The position numbers and the translations under genes were made by a program. The notes beneath the pieces were generated by a model that was not told the DNA's origin, ran no database searches, and was given only the letters and a program-made list of their open reading frames with translations. Shown here one piece after another: positions 17,673 through 27,209 of a stretch of DNA of 32,986 nucleotides. Source of the DNA: Actinomycetes bacterium (GTDB lineage: Bacteria; Actinomycetota; Acidimicrobiia; Acidimicrobiales; JAJZJN01); NCBI GenBank assembly GCA_021851165.1, contig JAJZJN010000012.1, positions 1-32,986 of the forward strand, given 5' to 3'. Position 1 is the first letter of the stretch, and the number at the start of each line of letters is the position of its first letter.

Positions 17673-19709
17673 GTGAGCGATGACGATATAGAGACTCTCG
17701 GAATCAACGTTATACGCGGCCTTGCCATGGACGCGCCCCAGCGGGCGTCGAGCGGCCACCCGGGCACCGCCATGGCGCTCGCCCCTCTGGCCCATGTGCT
17801 ATTCACCCACATCATGCGTCACGATCCGTCCGAGCCGAACTGGCCGGATCGTGACCGCTTCGTTCTGTCATGCGGTCATGCCTCGATACTGCTGTACTCG
17901 ATGCTCTACCTAACTGGCTATGGCCTCTCCCTGGACGACATACGCAGCTTCCGCCAGTGGGACAGCCTCACCCCGGGCCACCCCGAGCACGGGCTCACGC
18001 CAGGTGTGGAGATCACTACAGGCCCCCTCGGCCAGGGCGTTGCCAATGGTGTGGGGATGGGCCTGGCCGAACGCTGGCTCCGTTCACGATTCGGACCAGA
18101 TCTCGTGGACCACCACACCTTCGTGATCTGCTCCGACGGCGACCTCATGGAAGGAATCAGCCACGAGGCCGCTTCGCTGGCAGGGCACCTGGGCCTTGGC
18201 CGGCTGGTGTACGTATACGACGACAACCACATCACCATCGACGGGCCTACCGAGCTCGCTTACGACGACGACGTCGCCGAACGATTCGAAGCATACGGGT
18301 GGCATGTCGACCCCGTTGGCGAGGTAGCCAACGACACCAGAGCGCTCGAGTCCGCAATACGCGGGGCCATGTCGGTCGAGGATCGCCCTTCGTTGATCAT
18401 ACTCCGCAGCCACATAGGATGGCCCTCCCCCCACAAGACCGATACCTCTGCGGCGCATGGCGAACCGCTCGGGGTGGAAGAGGTGCGCGAGACGAAGGCA
18501 ATTCTCGGCCTGCCACCGGACATGGAGTTCTACGTGCCCGACGACGTCCTGTCGTACTATCGGTCGTGCATTCCGAAGGGTCAGGCGCACCGTCGGGCCT
18601 GGGAAGAGCGTCTCGCTGCCTACCGCGGTGATCGAGCTGCATGGGATGCAGGTCGCATGGGACGTGGAACGGCTGGATGGGCTTCTAGCCTGCCGGTGTT
18701 CGACGCTGGCACCATGCTTGCCACTCGCGCGGCGATGGCCAAGTGCCTCAGCGCCTGCGAAGGCGTGATCCCAGGTCTTCTCGCAGGGTCGGCCGACTTG
18801 ACCGGCAATACCGGGGTGGCCCTGACAGGGGCAGAGAACCAGTCTGCAGACAGTCCATCGGGGACTCAGGTGCACTACGGGATCCGCGAGCATGCCATGG
18901 GTGCCATGATGAACGGCGCGGCGGCTCACGGCGGTGTCCTACCTGTCGGGGGAACGTTCTTCATCTTCAGCGACTACATGCGTCCCTCGGTTCGGCTCGC
19001 TGCCATGCAAGGCCTTCACGTCATCTATTCCTGGACCCACGATTCGGTCGGTCTCGGCGAGGACGGACCAACTCACCAGCCCATCGAGCAGCTCGCATCC
19101 ATGCGCGCCATGCCGGGCTTGAGGGTGATCCGTCCGGCAGATGCAAACGAGTGCGCTCACGCACTGCGCGTTGCAGTCGATTCCGACGGCCCTACGGCAT
19201 TGATCCTGACCCGACAGGCCGTGCCGGTGCTAGACGGGACGGCCGACGCATACAGCGGCGTGCAGAGAGGTGGCTACGTTCTAGCCGACCCTGGGGCATC
19301 TTCTCCCGACGACCAGACCGCCCGCGACGACCAGGGTCCGGGCAGAGATCCGGATGTCGTGCTTCTGGCCACTGGGAGCGAAGTGCATCTTTGCATCGAA
19401 GCCATGAATGCCTTGGCGGGTCGGGGAGTAGCCGCACGGGTGGTGTCCTTGCCGAGCTGGGAGCTGTTCGCCGAGCAGGACGAGGCGTACCGCCATAGCG
19501 TGCTCCCCCCCCGCGTCCCAACCCTCGCCGTCGAAGCCGCTAGTCCATTCGGCTGGGAACGCTACGCACACGACGTGATCGGGATCGATCGCTTCGGGGC
19601 CTCAGCTCCTGGTTCGGTTGTCATGGAGCACTTCGGCTTCACCGTGTCCAACGTGGTCGAACGCGCGGCGGCACTAGTCGACTCGACGGCGAGGGGGCCA
19701 CTGGCGTGA
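17673..19709 (+). CDS. tkt: Transketolase
   Basis: RASSGHPGTAMALAPL, DRDRFVLSCGHAS, HPEHGLTPGVEITTGPLGQGVANGVGMG, TFVICSDGDLMEGISHEAASLAGHLGLGRLVYVYDDNHITIDG, THDSVGLGEDGPTHQPIEQLASMRAMP. Confidence 0.97.
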   Translation: MSDDDIETLGINVIRGLAMDAPQRASSGHPGTAMALAPLAHVLFTHIMRHDPSEPNWPDRDRFVLSCGHASILLYSMLYLTGYGLSLDDIRSFRQWDSLTPGHPEHGLTPGVEITTGPLGQGVANGVGMGLAERWLRSRFGPDLVDHHTFVICSDGDLMEGISHEAASLAGHLGLGRLVYVYDDNHITIDGPTELAYDDDVAERFEAYGWHVDPVGEVANDTRALESAIRGAMSVEDRPSLIILRSHIGWPSPHKTDTSAAHGEPLGVEEVRETKAILGLPPDMEFYVPDDVLSYYRSCIPKGQAHRRAWEERLAAYRGDRAAWDAGRMGRGTAGWASSLPVFDAGTMLATRAAMAKCLSACEGVIPGLLAGSADLTGNTGVALTGAENQSADSPSGTQVHYGIREHAMGAMMNGAAAHGGVLPVGGTFFIFSDYMRPSVRLAAMQGLHVIYSWTHDSVGLGEDGPTHQPIEQLASMRAMPGLRVIRPADANECAHALRVAVDSDGPTALILTRQAVPVLDGTADAYSGVQRGGYVLADPGASSPDDQTARDDQGPGRDPDVVLLATGSEVHLCIEAMNALAGRGVAARVVSLPSWELFAEQDEAYRHSVLPPRVPTLAVEAASPFGWERYAHDVIGIDRFGASAPGSVVMEHFGFTVSNVVERAAALVDSTARGPLA

Positions 19710-20899
19710 CAAGGCTCCACGACTTGTACACTGACCAGGGCCAGAGCCCCTGGCTCGACAACCTGCGCAGGGACTATCTGCACAACGGGCATCTCGCCGA
19801 TCTGATCTCCCAGGGCGTCCGCGGGATCACATCGAACCCGACGATATTCGCAAAGGCGATCGCTGGTGAGGACGACTACGATGCTCAGTTCGCCTCCCTG
19901 CTCGAGGAACGAGACGACGCCTCGCCAGGCAGTATCGAGGAGATCTACTGGGATCTCGTCCTTACGGATATTCGCGAAGCATTGGAAATGCTCGAAGGCA
20001 CTCATGCTACGTCGAATGGGGTGGACGGGTACGTCTCGGTCGAGGTTGCTCCGGCCCTCGCCCGCGACACAACCGCCACCACCGCCGCAGCGCGGGACCT
20101 CCACCAGCGTGTAGCCAAGCCGAACCTTCTCGTGAAGATTCCTGCCACCGTCGAAGGAGTACCAGCCATCCGGACCATGATCGGCGAGGGCCGCAGTGTG
20201 AACGTGACCCTCATATTCAGCATCGAGCGCTACGCTGCGGTCATAGACGCTTATCTTGGCGGGCTCGAGGATAGCGTCGCGGCTGGTGCGACCGACCTTT
20301 CCGGTGTGCGCAGCGTGGCCTCGTTCTTCGTGAGCCGCGTCGACACCGAGGTTGACCGCCGGTTGAACCTGATCGCCGCCTCCGGTGGCACTCGGGCAGC
20401 CCTCCCCACCGCCCAGCTCCTTGGCACCGCTGGAGTCGCCCAGGCCCGGCGCGCCTACGCGCTGTTCAAGGACCGCTTCGCCGGACCTCGCTGGGAGGCA
20501 CTCGCCGCACGCGGCGCCAAGGTCCAGCGTCCCCTGTGGGCATCCACGTCGACGAAGAACCCCGCCTACCCGGATCTGCTTTACGTGGACTCGCTCATCG
20601 GTCCAGACACGATCAACACCATGCCGGATGAGACTCTCGCCGCGTTCATGGACCATGGCAACGTGTCTCGCACCGTCGACGTCGACCCCGACGCGGACCG
20701 CGCTTCGCTCGAGAGGTTGGCCGAGGCCGGCATAGACATCGAGGATGTGGCCTCTACGCTCGAAGCCGAAGGAGTGGCAAGCTTCGCCAAGTCCTTCGAC
20801 GACCTGATGGACGTGCTCGCCGGCAAGGCACGCTCGTTTCAAGGATCAGGAGCTGACACCAAGAGTGGGGCGGCGAGCAGCAGAGAGCCCCAGTCATGA
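19706..20899 (+). CDS. tal: Transaldolase
   Basis: GITSNPTIFAKAI, NLLVKIPATVEGVPAI, VNVTLIFSIERYAAVIDAYLGGLE, VASFFVSRVDTEVDRRL, RPLWASTSTKNPAYPDLLYVDSLIGPDTINTMP; GTGA overlap with tkt. Confidence 0.97.
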   Translation: MTRLHDLYTDQGQSPWLDNLRRDYLHNGHLADLISQGVRGITSNPTIFAKAIAGEDDYDAQFASLLEERDDASPGSIEEIYWDLVLTDIREALEMLEGTHATSNGVDGYVSVEVAPALARDTTATTAAARDLHQRVAKPNLLVKIPATVEGVPAIRTMIGEGRSVNVTLIFSIERYAAVIDAYLGGLEDSVAAGATDLSGVRSVASFFVSRVDTEVDRRLNLIAASGGTRAALPTAQLLGTAGVAQARRAYALFKDRFAGPRWEALAARGAKVQRPLWASTSTKNPAYPDLLYVDSLIGPDTINTMPDETLAAFMDHGNVSRTVDVDPDADRASLERLAEAGIDIEDVASTLEAEGVASFAKSFDDLMDVLAGKARSFQGSGADTKSGAASSREPQS

Positions 20900-22434
20900 C
20901 GTCCAGCTCCCAGCCGCCCGCAGCCAACGCTGACCCCGGTGACTCTGTTGTCGCTACGCCCGTCGAGACTGCCCCCCCCCACGCCCTAGTCGTGTTCGGG
21001 GCATCGGGAGACCTGGCCACACGCAAGCTTTTCCCGGCTCTCGCAGGCCTGGCTGACCATGGCGCTCTGCCGGAGAGCTTCACACTGGTGGGCGTGGCGC
21101 GCACGCCGTGGAGCGACGACGACTTCCGCAAGGCTGCACTCGGCGCCACCGCCACCGCGGGTGCCCTATGGCACCACTTGGTGAAGGGATTCAGGTACGT
21201 AGCCGGTGAGTACGACGACCCCGACACCTTCGCCAAGCTGAGCGAAGTCCTGACCGAGGTCGATAAGGCTATCGGCACAGCTGGCAACCGCGTCTACTAC
21301 CTTGCAACCGTACCCGACGCGTTCGCGCTGGTCGCCAAGGGGATGGCTGCTGCCGGGCTCACCCATCCCAGCGAGGCAGGAACTTTCACGCGCCTGCTCG
21401 TCGAGAAGCCATACGGCCATGACCTAGCCAGTGCCAGGAAGCTGGACGAGTCTCTTCACGCCTGCTTCGACGAGGAACAGATATATCGCATAGACCATTA
21501 CATGGGCAAGGAAACCGTCCAGAATGTTCTGGCACTGCGCTTTGCCAATGCGGTGTTCGAGCCGGTCTGGAATCGCCGCTATATCGATCACGTCCAGATC
21601 ACCGTGGCCGAGGAGATCGGAGTCGAGCACCGCGGCAGCTTCTATGAGCATGCCGGTGCCCTTCGAGACATCATCCAGAACCATGCCATGCAGGTTCTCG
21701 CCCTGACGCTCATGGAGCCACCTGCGAGCGTTGACGCTCAGGGCATTCGCGACGAGAAGGTGAAGCTGCTACGCGCCATTGTGATTCCGTCCATAGAGGA
21801 GGCGGTCACCTCGGCAGTGCGAGGTCAGTACACCGCCGGGATCATCGGGGGCGAGGCTGTTGCAGGATACCGGGAGGAGGAGGGCGTAGCGCCTGATTCC
21901 AAGACGGAGACCTACGTGGCGCTGAAGCTCGCCGTCGACAACTGGCGCTGGGCGGGCGTGCCCATATACGTGCGAACCGGGAAACGCTTGAGCAAACGCG
22001 TGACCGAGGTGGCGCTGCAGTTCCACCGGGTGCCTCATCTTGCCTTCGGAGAGCGCCTAGCACGCGAGCTTCTTCCGAACAGCCTTGTCCTGCGGATCCA
22101 GCCTGACGACGGTATCACCTTGTGTTTCGGGGCGAAGGTGCCGGGAGAGGCATTCCAGGTTCGGACTGTCCAGATGGACTTCTCCTACGCGACCACCTTC
22201 CCTGGGGCCAATGCGAGCGCATACGAACGGCTGCTGCATGACGCGATGATGGGAGATCCGACCCTGTTCATCCGCACCGACGAAGTCGATCAGGCATGGC
22301 GCGTGGTCGATCCTGTGCTGGCAGCGTGGTCCAACGACGACGTTCCTCTCTCGCACTACCCTGCCGGTTCTTGGGGCCCTCCGGAAGCCGGACTGCTCTT
22401 GGAGCGCGACTCACGCGAGTGGCGAACACCGTGA
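20896..22434 (+). CDS. zwf: Glucose-6-phosphate 1-dehydrogenase
   Basis: LVVFGASGDLATRKLFPAL, LVEKPYGHDLASARKL, YRIDHYMGKETVQNVLALRFAN, RTGKRLSKRVTEVALQF, PDDGITLCFGAKVPG; ATGA overlap with tal. Confidence 0.97.
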   Translation: MTSSSQPPAANADPGDSVVATPVETAPPHALVVFGASGDLATRKLFPALAGLADHGALPESFTLVGVARTPWSDDDFRKAALGATATAGALWHHLVKGFRYVAGEYDDPDTFAKLSEVLTEVDKAIGTAGNRVYYLATVPDAFALVAKGMAAAGLTHPSEAGTFTRLLVEKPYGHDLASARKLDESLHACFDEEQIYRIDHYMGKETVQNVLALRFANAVFEPVWNRRYIDHVQITVAEEIGVEHRGSFYEHAGALRDIIQNHAMQVLALTLMEPPASVDAQGIRDEKVKLLRAIVIPSIEEAVTSAVRGQYTAGIIGGEAVAGYREEEGVAPDSKTETYVALKLAVDNWRWAGVPIYVRTGKRLSKRVTEVALQFHRVPHLAFGERLARELLPNSLVLRIQPDDGITLCFGAKVPGEAFQVRTVQMDFSYATTFPGANASAYERLLHDAMMGDPTLFIRTDEVDQAWRVVDPVLAAWSNDDVPLSHYPAGSWGPPEAGLLLERDSREWRTP

Positions 22435-23216
22435 GTCCCAACGGCAGCCGCGAGGAAGCCATCACGTCAGGAGCTGCAGAGCGGGATCACGCCGAAGCAC
22501 TCGGGGCCACGGGCCAGATCCGGATTGTCGAAGAGGTGGAGTCGGCATTCACCGAAGTCGTGACGGCAGCATTCGCCAATCGTGAGCAACAGAGGTTCTC
22601 GCTCGTTCTCTCTGGAGGCCCGACAGCGCGTAGGTGCTACACGGACCTTGCCATGACTTGCCTGACAGCCCCCCGATCGAGTGAGGGAGGTGCGATCGAC
22701 TGGTCCGTGGTGGACATCTACTTCAGCGACGAGCGTTGCGTAGATCCCGAAGACCCCGATTCCAACTACCACCAGGCCTGCGACGCCCTGCTGGACAAGG
22801 TCGGCCCGGTGGGCTCAGTTCATCCCATGTACGTCGGGGGCAACCCCGACAAGGCGGCGGCCGCCTACGAGAAGCTCATTGCCCCCCTTGGCTCATTCGA
22901 CCTGGTTCACCTGGGCCTCGGCCCAGACGGGCACACGGCGTCGCTGTTCGAGGGCTCCGAGGCACTCGACAATCCGCGTGGGGCGCTCTGCATGGCATCC
23001 TCCGACCCGAGCGGCCGTAACCCGCACCAGCGCATCACCCTCACCCTCGAAGCGCTGTCCCGTGCGCGCGAGGTGGTCTTCACTGTGACAGGCGCCGAGA
23101 AGCTCCCGGCATTCCAGCGGCTTCGTGACGGTGTCGACATCCCGGCGAGCAGGGTCCGTGCCCGGAGCGTGCTGTGGCTCGTCGACCAGGCGGCAGCCAC
23201 TCCCGGACATCCCTGA
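22431..23216 (+). CDS. pgl: 6-phosphogluconolactonase
   Basis: FSLVLSGGPTARRCY, VDIYFSDERCVDPEDPDSNY, FDLVHLGLGPDGHTASLFEGS, RITLTLEALSRAREVVFTVTGAEK. Start GTG 22431 (GTGA overlap with zwf) rather than the ORF-track 22296. Confidence 0.93.
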   Translation: MSPNGSREEAITSGAAERDHAEALGATGQIRIVEEVESAFTEVVTAAFANREQQRFSLVLSGGPTARRCYTDLAMTCLTAPRSSEGGAIDWSVVDIYFSDERCVDPEDPDSNYHQACDALLDKVGPVGSVHPMYVGGNPDKAAAAYEKLIAPLGSFDLVHLGLGPDGHTASLFEGSEALDNPRGALCMASSDPSGRNPHQRITLTLEALSRAREVVFTVTGAEKLPAFQRLRDGVDIPASRVRARSVLWLVDQAAATPGHP

Positions 23217-23242
23217 GCCACAGATGCCTGGAGATTCAGACA

Positions 23243-24805
23243 TTGCATTTCAAGACGTCTCCAACCGAACGGCTCGTACGGCGGGTCCTGCTCCAAATCG
23301 GGATCACCTACGTCCTCGCAGCCATCTTCATCGCATCGTCTGCGCTGTTCAAGCCAAGGCTCTACTCGCCTCCTGACCTTGTCGCAGCGTCGGCTATCGC
23401 TGCGATCGTCCTTGCATCGAACATCCATGATCTGGCTGTCCTCAGAAGACGGCAGTACCTGCGCTTTCGCGCCTGTGTCGTGCTCGGCCAGGCTTGTGCA
23501 GGGATAGTGGCGTTGTCGCTGTTCGTGCGGGCGGTCGGTGACCACCACGGCGCCTTCGGTCTGCTCGTGCTCCTTCCCCTGGTCGCCATAGCCCTCATCG
23601 GAGACTACGCGATGGTAGCCATCACCTGGGCGGTGATGGTTCCTGCTCTCGTGTTGGCACTTGGCGGGCAGGTCCACCCGCCCGAGACCCTGGCCTGGAC
23701 CGTCGCGCTATACAGCCTCGCCGCCGGAGGGCTGGCGGTGATCATCGACCACGCTATGCGCGGGACGATCCGCAACGCGAAGGTCAACCATGCAATGGCA
23801 GAGCTTGCCGCAAAGACGGGAGAGGTGAGCGACTGGCCAGGAGGGATCCAGCCACTGGCCGGAATGATAACCGAAGCGCTCGACGCCGAGCGGTTCGCCA
23901 TCCTGGTCAAAGTAGCCTCGCCCCCGGGGACCGCCAGCATCCTGACCTGGCCGCCCGACGCGTCATGGCCCGGATGGGATGCAGTAGAGTCGCTCGCCGC
24001 TACCGCCCTCGATGCCGAAGGTACGGGATCGCCGGGCGATGCTGCCGGGAGCCATCGGGAAGCCGGCCTTACCTGGCCCACCAAGCAGGCTCGCTCGACC
24101 ACGCGCACCACCCACGCGCTCACTTCCGAGGACCTGGTGGTCGCCACCGCACGAGCCGGGGACCTGGCGGTTGCTATTGTCGTGCCGAAGCGGTCCCCGA
24201 CGAGCCCGCTCGACCAGGAGATGCTCGGCCGGACGGTTGCTGGGCTGCTCGCCGCCATGGCAACCAGATCGGACCTGGTCAACCGCTTGATGGAGCTGGC
24301 CAACACCGATGAGCTCACCGGCCTCCCGAACCGCCGGAAGTTGTTCGAGGTGCTCGACAACGAGGTGGAGCGCGTCCGGAGATCCGGTAAGCCACTTGGC
24401 GTGGCCATGCTGGATCTCGACGAGTTCAAGGCCTTCAACGACCTGTACGGGCATGTCGAAGGAGATTCCCTGCTCCGGAGGTTCGCCGAGAGCATCGCCA
24501 CTCGGATAAGGGCTCAGGACACCTGTGCACGCTACGGCGGGGAGGAGTTCATGCTCGTGTTGCCCGATACCGATGCCAACGGTGTTGCCCAACTTCTACA
24601 TGAGGTGGCAGCCCTGTCCCTCGAGGGACCCAACCACAGTGCCGTCACCTTCTCAGCAGGCGTCGCCACCTGGGACCGCCACGAGAGTGTCGACCGGCTT
24701 ATAAGCCGAGCCGACGACGCGCTGTACGAGGCCAAGCGAGCCGGACGTAACAGGATCGTTGCTGCAGCACTCGAGCCGGCAGCCGGCACCGACGACCGCC
24801 AGTAG
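23243..24805 (+). CDS. Membrane-bound diguanylate cyclase (N-terminal TM region, GAF-like middle, C-terminal GGDEF)
   Basis: LANTDELTGLPNRRKLFEVLDNEVERVRRSGKPLGVAMLDLDEFKAFNDLYGHVEGDSLLRRFA...RAQDTCARYGGEEFMLVLP: GGEEF active site plus RxxD I-site 5 residues upstream. Start probably TTG 23243 with GGAG upstream. Confidence 0.9.
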   Translation: MHFKTSPTERLVRRVLLQIGITYVLAAIFIASSALFKPRLYSPPDLVAASAIAAIVLASNIHDLAVLRRRQYLRFRACVVLGQACAGIVALSLFVRAVGDHHGAFGLLVLLPLVAIALIGDYAMVAITWAVMVPALVLALGGQVHPPETLAWTVALYSLAAGGLAVIIDHAMRGTIRNAKVNHAMAELAAKTGEVSDWPGGIQPLAGMITEALDAERFAILVKVASPPGTASILTWPPDASWPGWDAVESLAATALDAEGTGSPGDAAGSHREAGLTWPTKQARSTTRTTHALTSEDLVVATARAGDLAVAIVVPKRSPTSPLDQEMLGRTVAGLLAAMATRSDLVNRLMELANTDELTGLPNRRKLFEVLDNEVERVRRSGKPLGVAMLDLDEFKAFNDLYGHVEGDSLLRRFAESIATRIRAQDTCARYGGEEFMLVLPDTDANGVAQLLHEVAALSLEGPNHSAVTFSAGVATWDRHESVDRLISRADDALYEAKRAGRNRIVAAALEPAAGTDDRQ

Positions 24806-24826
24806 GGCACGGGCACTGCGATTGGG

Positions 24827-24832
24827 TAGTGT
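24827..24832 (+). promoter_or_regulatory. -10-like TAGTGT 7 nt upstream of GTG 24840 (fbiC)
   Basis: TAGTGT-GGCGAGA-GTGAGCATGCCC. Confidence 0.45.
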
Positions 24833-24839
24833 GGCGAGA

Positions 24840-27209
24840 GTGAGCATGCCCCTCGAAGACCTTCTGGATCGCCCGCTTGCCGATCTGCAAAGGGCGGCGC
24901 GCTCTGAACGCGAGGCTTCCCACGGCAAGCGGGTGACCTATTCACCGAAGGTGTTCATCCCTCTCACGCGCTTGTGCCGCGACCGCTGTGGATACTGTAC
25001 GTTCGCCTCGCCGCCGGCGCGGCTCGACTCCCCCTTCTTGCCAGCCGGCGAAGTGCTTGCCCTTGCCAGGGCCGGAGCCTCGGCGGGATGCCAGGAGGCC
25101 CTCTTCACCCTGGGCGAGGCACCAGAGGACCGTTATCCCGTCGCCCGTTCATGGCTTCGGGACCACGGCTACGACAGCACCATCGACTACCTGGTAGCCA
25201 TGTGTGAACTGGTGCGGGACCAGACCGGTCTACTACCCCACGCGAACGCCGGCGCGCTCGGTATGGAGGATCTGGCCCGGCTGCGGAGCGTGTGCGCGAG
25301 CCAGGGGATGATGATCGAGTCGACCGTGGGCAACTTGGACTGCCATCGTGGATGTCCGGACAAGGAGCCTGCCCGGCGGATCTTGACTTTACGTCAGGCA
25401 GGCAAGCTGGCCATTCCCTTCACCACCGGCATACTCGTCGGCATAGGCGAGAGCCGCTCTCAGAGGCTCCAGGCGCTCGAAGCGATATCCGAAGCACATC
25501 GGGAGTGGGGGCACGTCCAAGAGGTGATCGTCCAGAACTTCCTACCGAAGCCGGGTACAGCCATGCACGCCCAGCCGGCTTGCCCCCCGGAAGAGCTCGC
25601 ATGGACTATCGCTGCAGCACGTCTGATCCTGCCGCCCGAAATCCATCTCCAAGCCCCCCCTAACCTGTCCGAGGACCTCGCCACCCTGCTCGATTCGGGC
25701 ATTGACGACTGGGGCGGCATCTCCCCGGTCACCATGGACCACGTCAATCCCGAACGAGCATGGCCTACGGTCGACCTTCTCCGATACACCACCGAAGCAG
25801 CAGGCCTGACGCTCGCTGCGAGGTTGACTATCTATCCAGAGTACGCCTGTGATCCCGATCGATGGCTCGATCCTGCCATGCGCTTTGCCGTATCGGATGC
25901 CTCGGATGCCGAGGGGCTCGGTCGTGACGATCCCTGGTGCGCCGGGGGCATCGATCCGCCACCGCTGCTGGTAGGCCCACGGCCTGGCGACGACAGAGGC
26001 TCCCTCGCAGGTCTCCCAGAGGCTGAGGCCGTGTGGGATCTGAGACTGGCCGGGATTCCCTTTCCTCCACCGGACACGGTGCCTCTGCCCTCAGCAGGAG
26101 GTCCGGTTGGGGAGGTTATATCCGGGGTGCTCATGGGCCAGGAGGTCGGCGAGGAGGAGATCGTCACCCTGTTCTCCGCGCGTGGCCCTGAGTTCAGGGC
26201 CATTGCCGACTTGGCCGATGAACTGCGTGCCGAGACCGTGGGCGGCACCGTGACCTTCGTAGCGAACCGCAACATCAACTATACCAATATTTGCACCTTC
26301 AAATGCCGCTTCTGTGCCTTCTCGAAGGGTCCCCTTTCGCTCAACCTGCGCGGCACTCCCTACCTGCTCGATCTCGATGAGATCAGCGAGCGAGTGAGGC
26401 AGGCAGAGGCGGCTGGGGCCACCGAGGTATGCCTCCAAGGGGGGATCCACCCGAGCTTTGACGGCGAGTACTACCTACAGGTCATACGGGCCGTGCGCGC
26501 TGCCTCGGATCATATGCACATCCACGGCTTCAGTGCGCTCGAGGTCACCGAGGGCGCCCGGCGCCTCGGGGAGCCTCTTGCCACGTACCTGAGCCGTCTG
26601 AAGGAGGCGGGCCTGGCAACGCTTCCTGGCACGGCAGCGGAGATCCTGGACGATGATGTCCGGGCAGTGCTCTGCCCGGACAAGATCTCGACCGACGAGT
26701 GGCTTGAGGCACACCGCAGCGCACACCGCGTAGGCCTCCGCTCGAACGTGACCATCATGTTCGGCTCGATAGAACGCCCTCGCTCGTGGGCTCGTCATCT
26801 GGTGAGAACGCGTGACCTCCAGAAGGAGACTGGAGGATTCACCGAGTTCGTCCCGCTTCCGTTCGTCCACATGGCATCACCGATCTACCTCCAGCGCCGT
26901 GCCCGTCGTGGCCCGACATTCAGGGAAGCCATCCTCATGCACGCAGTAGGCCGGATCGCCTATAACGGTCTGATAGACAACATACAGGTGAGCTGGGTCA
27001 AGATGGGAACTTCCGGGGTTGTCCAGATCCTCCGTGCCGGGGCCAATGACCTTGGTGGAACTCTCATGGACGAGAACATTTCACGCGCGGCCGGGGCCAC
27101 CCACGGTCAGCTCATGACCGAAACCGAGCTGCGCGCCCTCGTTGAGCCGCTCGGGCGGGAGCTCTCCCAGCGCACCACGTTGTATGGCCTCATACCAGCC
27201 CTCCGCTGA
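24840..27209 (+). CDS. fbiC: Bifunctional FO synthase (CofG-CofH fusion), coenzyme F420 biosynthesis
   Basis: Two radical-SAM motifs CRDRCGYC and CTFKCRFC in one chain; VTYSPKVFIPLTRLCRDRCGYCTF, NFLPKPGTAM, NRNINYTNICTFKCRFCAFSKG, GGIHPSFDGEYY, VQVSWVKMG-like NIQVSWVKMG. Confidence 0.96.
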   Translation: MSMPLEDLLDRPLADLQRAARSEREASHGKRVTYSPKVFIPLTRLCRDRCGYCTFASPPARLDSPFLPAGEVLALARAGASAGCQEALFTLGEAPEDRYPVARSWLRDHGYDSTIDYLVAMCELVRDQTGLLPHANAGALGMEDLARLRSVCASQGMMIESTVGNLDCHRGCPDKEPARRILTLRQAGKLAIPFTTGILVGIGESRSQRLQALEAISEAHREWGHVQEVIVQNFLPKPGTAMHAQPACPPEELAWTIAAARLILPPEIHLQAPPNLSEDLATLLDSGIDDWGGISPVTMDHVNPERAWPTVDLLRYTTEAAGLTLAARLTIYPEYACDPDRWLDPAMRFAVSDASDAEGLGRDDPWCAGGIDPPPLLVGPRPGDDRGSLAGLPEAEAVWDLRLAGIPFPPPDTVPLPSAGGPVGEVISGVLMGQEVGEEEIVTLFSARGPEFRAIADLADELRAETVGGTVTFVANRNINYTNICTFKCRFCAFSKGPLSLNLRGTPYLLDLDEISERVRQAEAAGATEVCLQGGIHPSFDGEYYLQVIRAVRAASDHMHIHGFSALEVTEGARRLGEPLATYLSRLKEAGLATLPGTAAEILDDDVRAVLCPDKISTDEWLEAHRSAHRVGLRSNVTIMFGSIERPRSWARHLVRTRDLQKETGGFTEFVPLPFVHMASPIYLQRRARRGPTFREAILMHAVGRIAYNGLIDNIQVSWVKMGTSGVVQILRAGANDLGGTLMDENISRAAGATHGQLMTETELRALVEPLGRELSQRTTLYGLIPALR

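Noticed and set aside
19562-20842. 426-aa minus-strand ORF antisense to tal
   Set aside because: Mirror of a well-supported transaldolase gene; low-complexity, Arg/Gly/His-rich translation without motifs.
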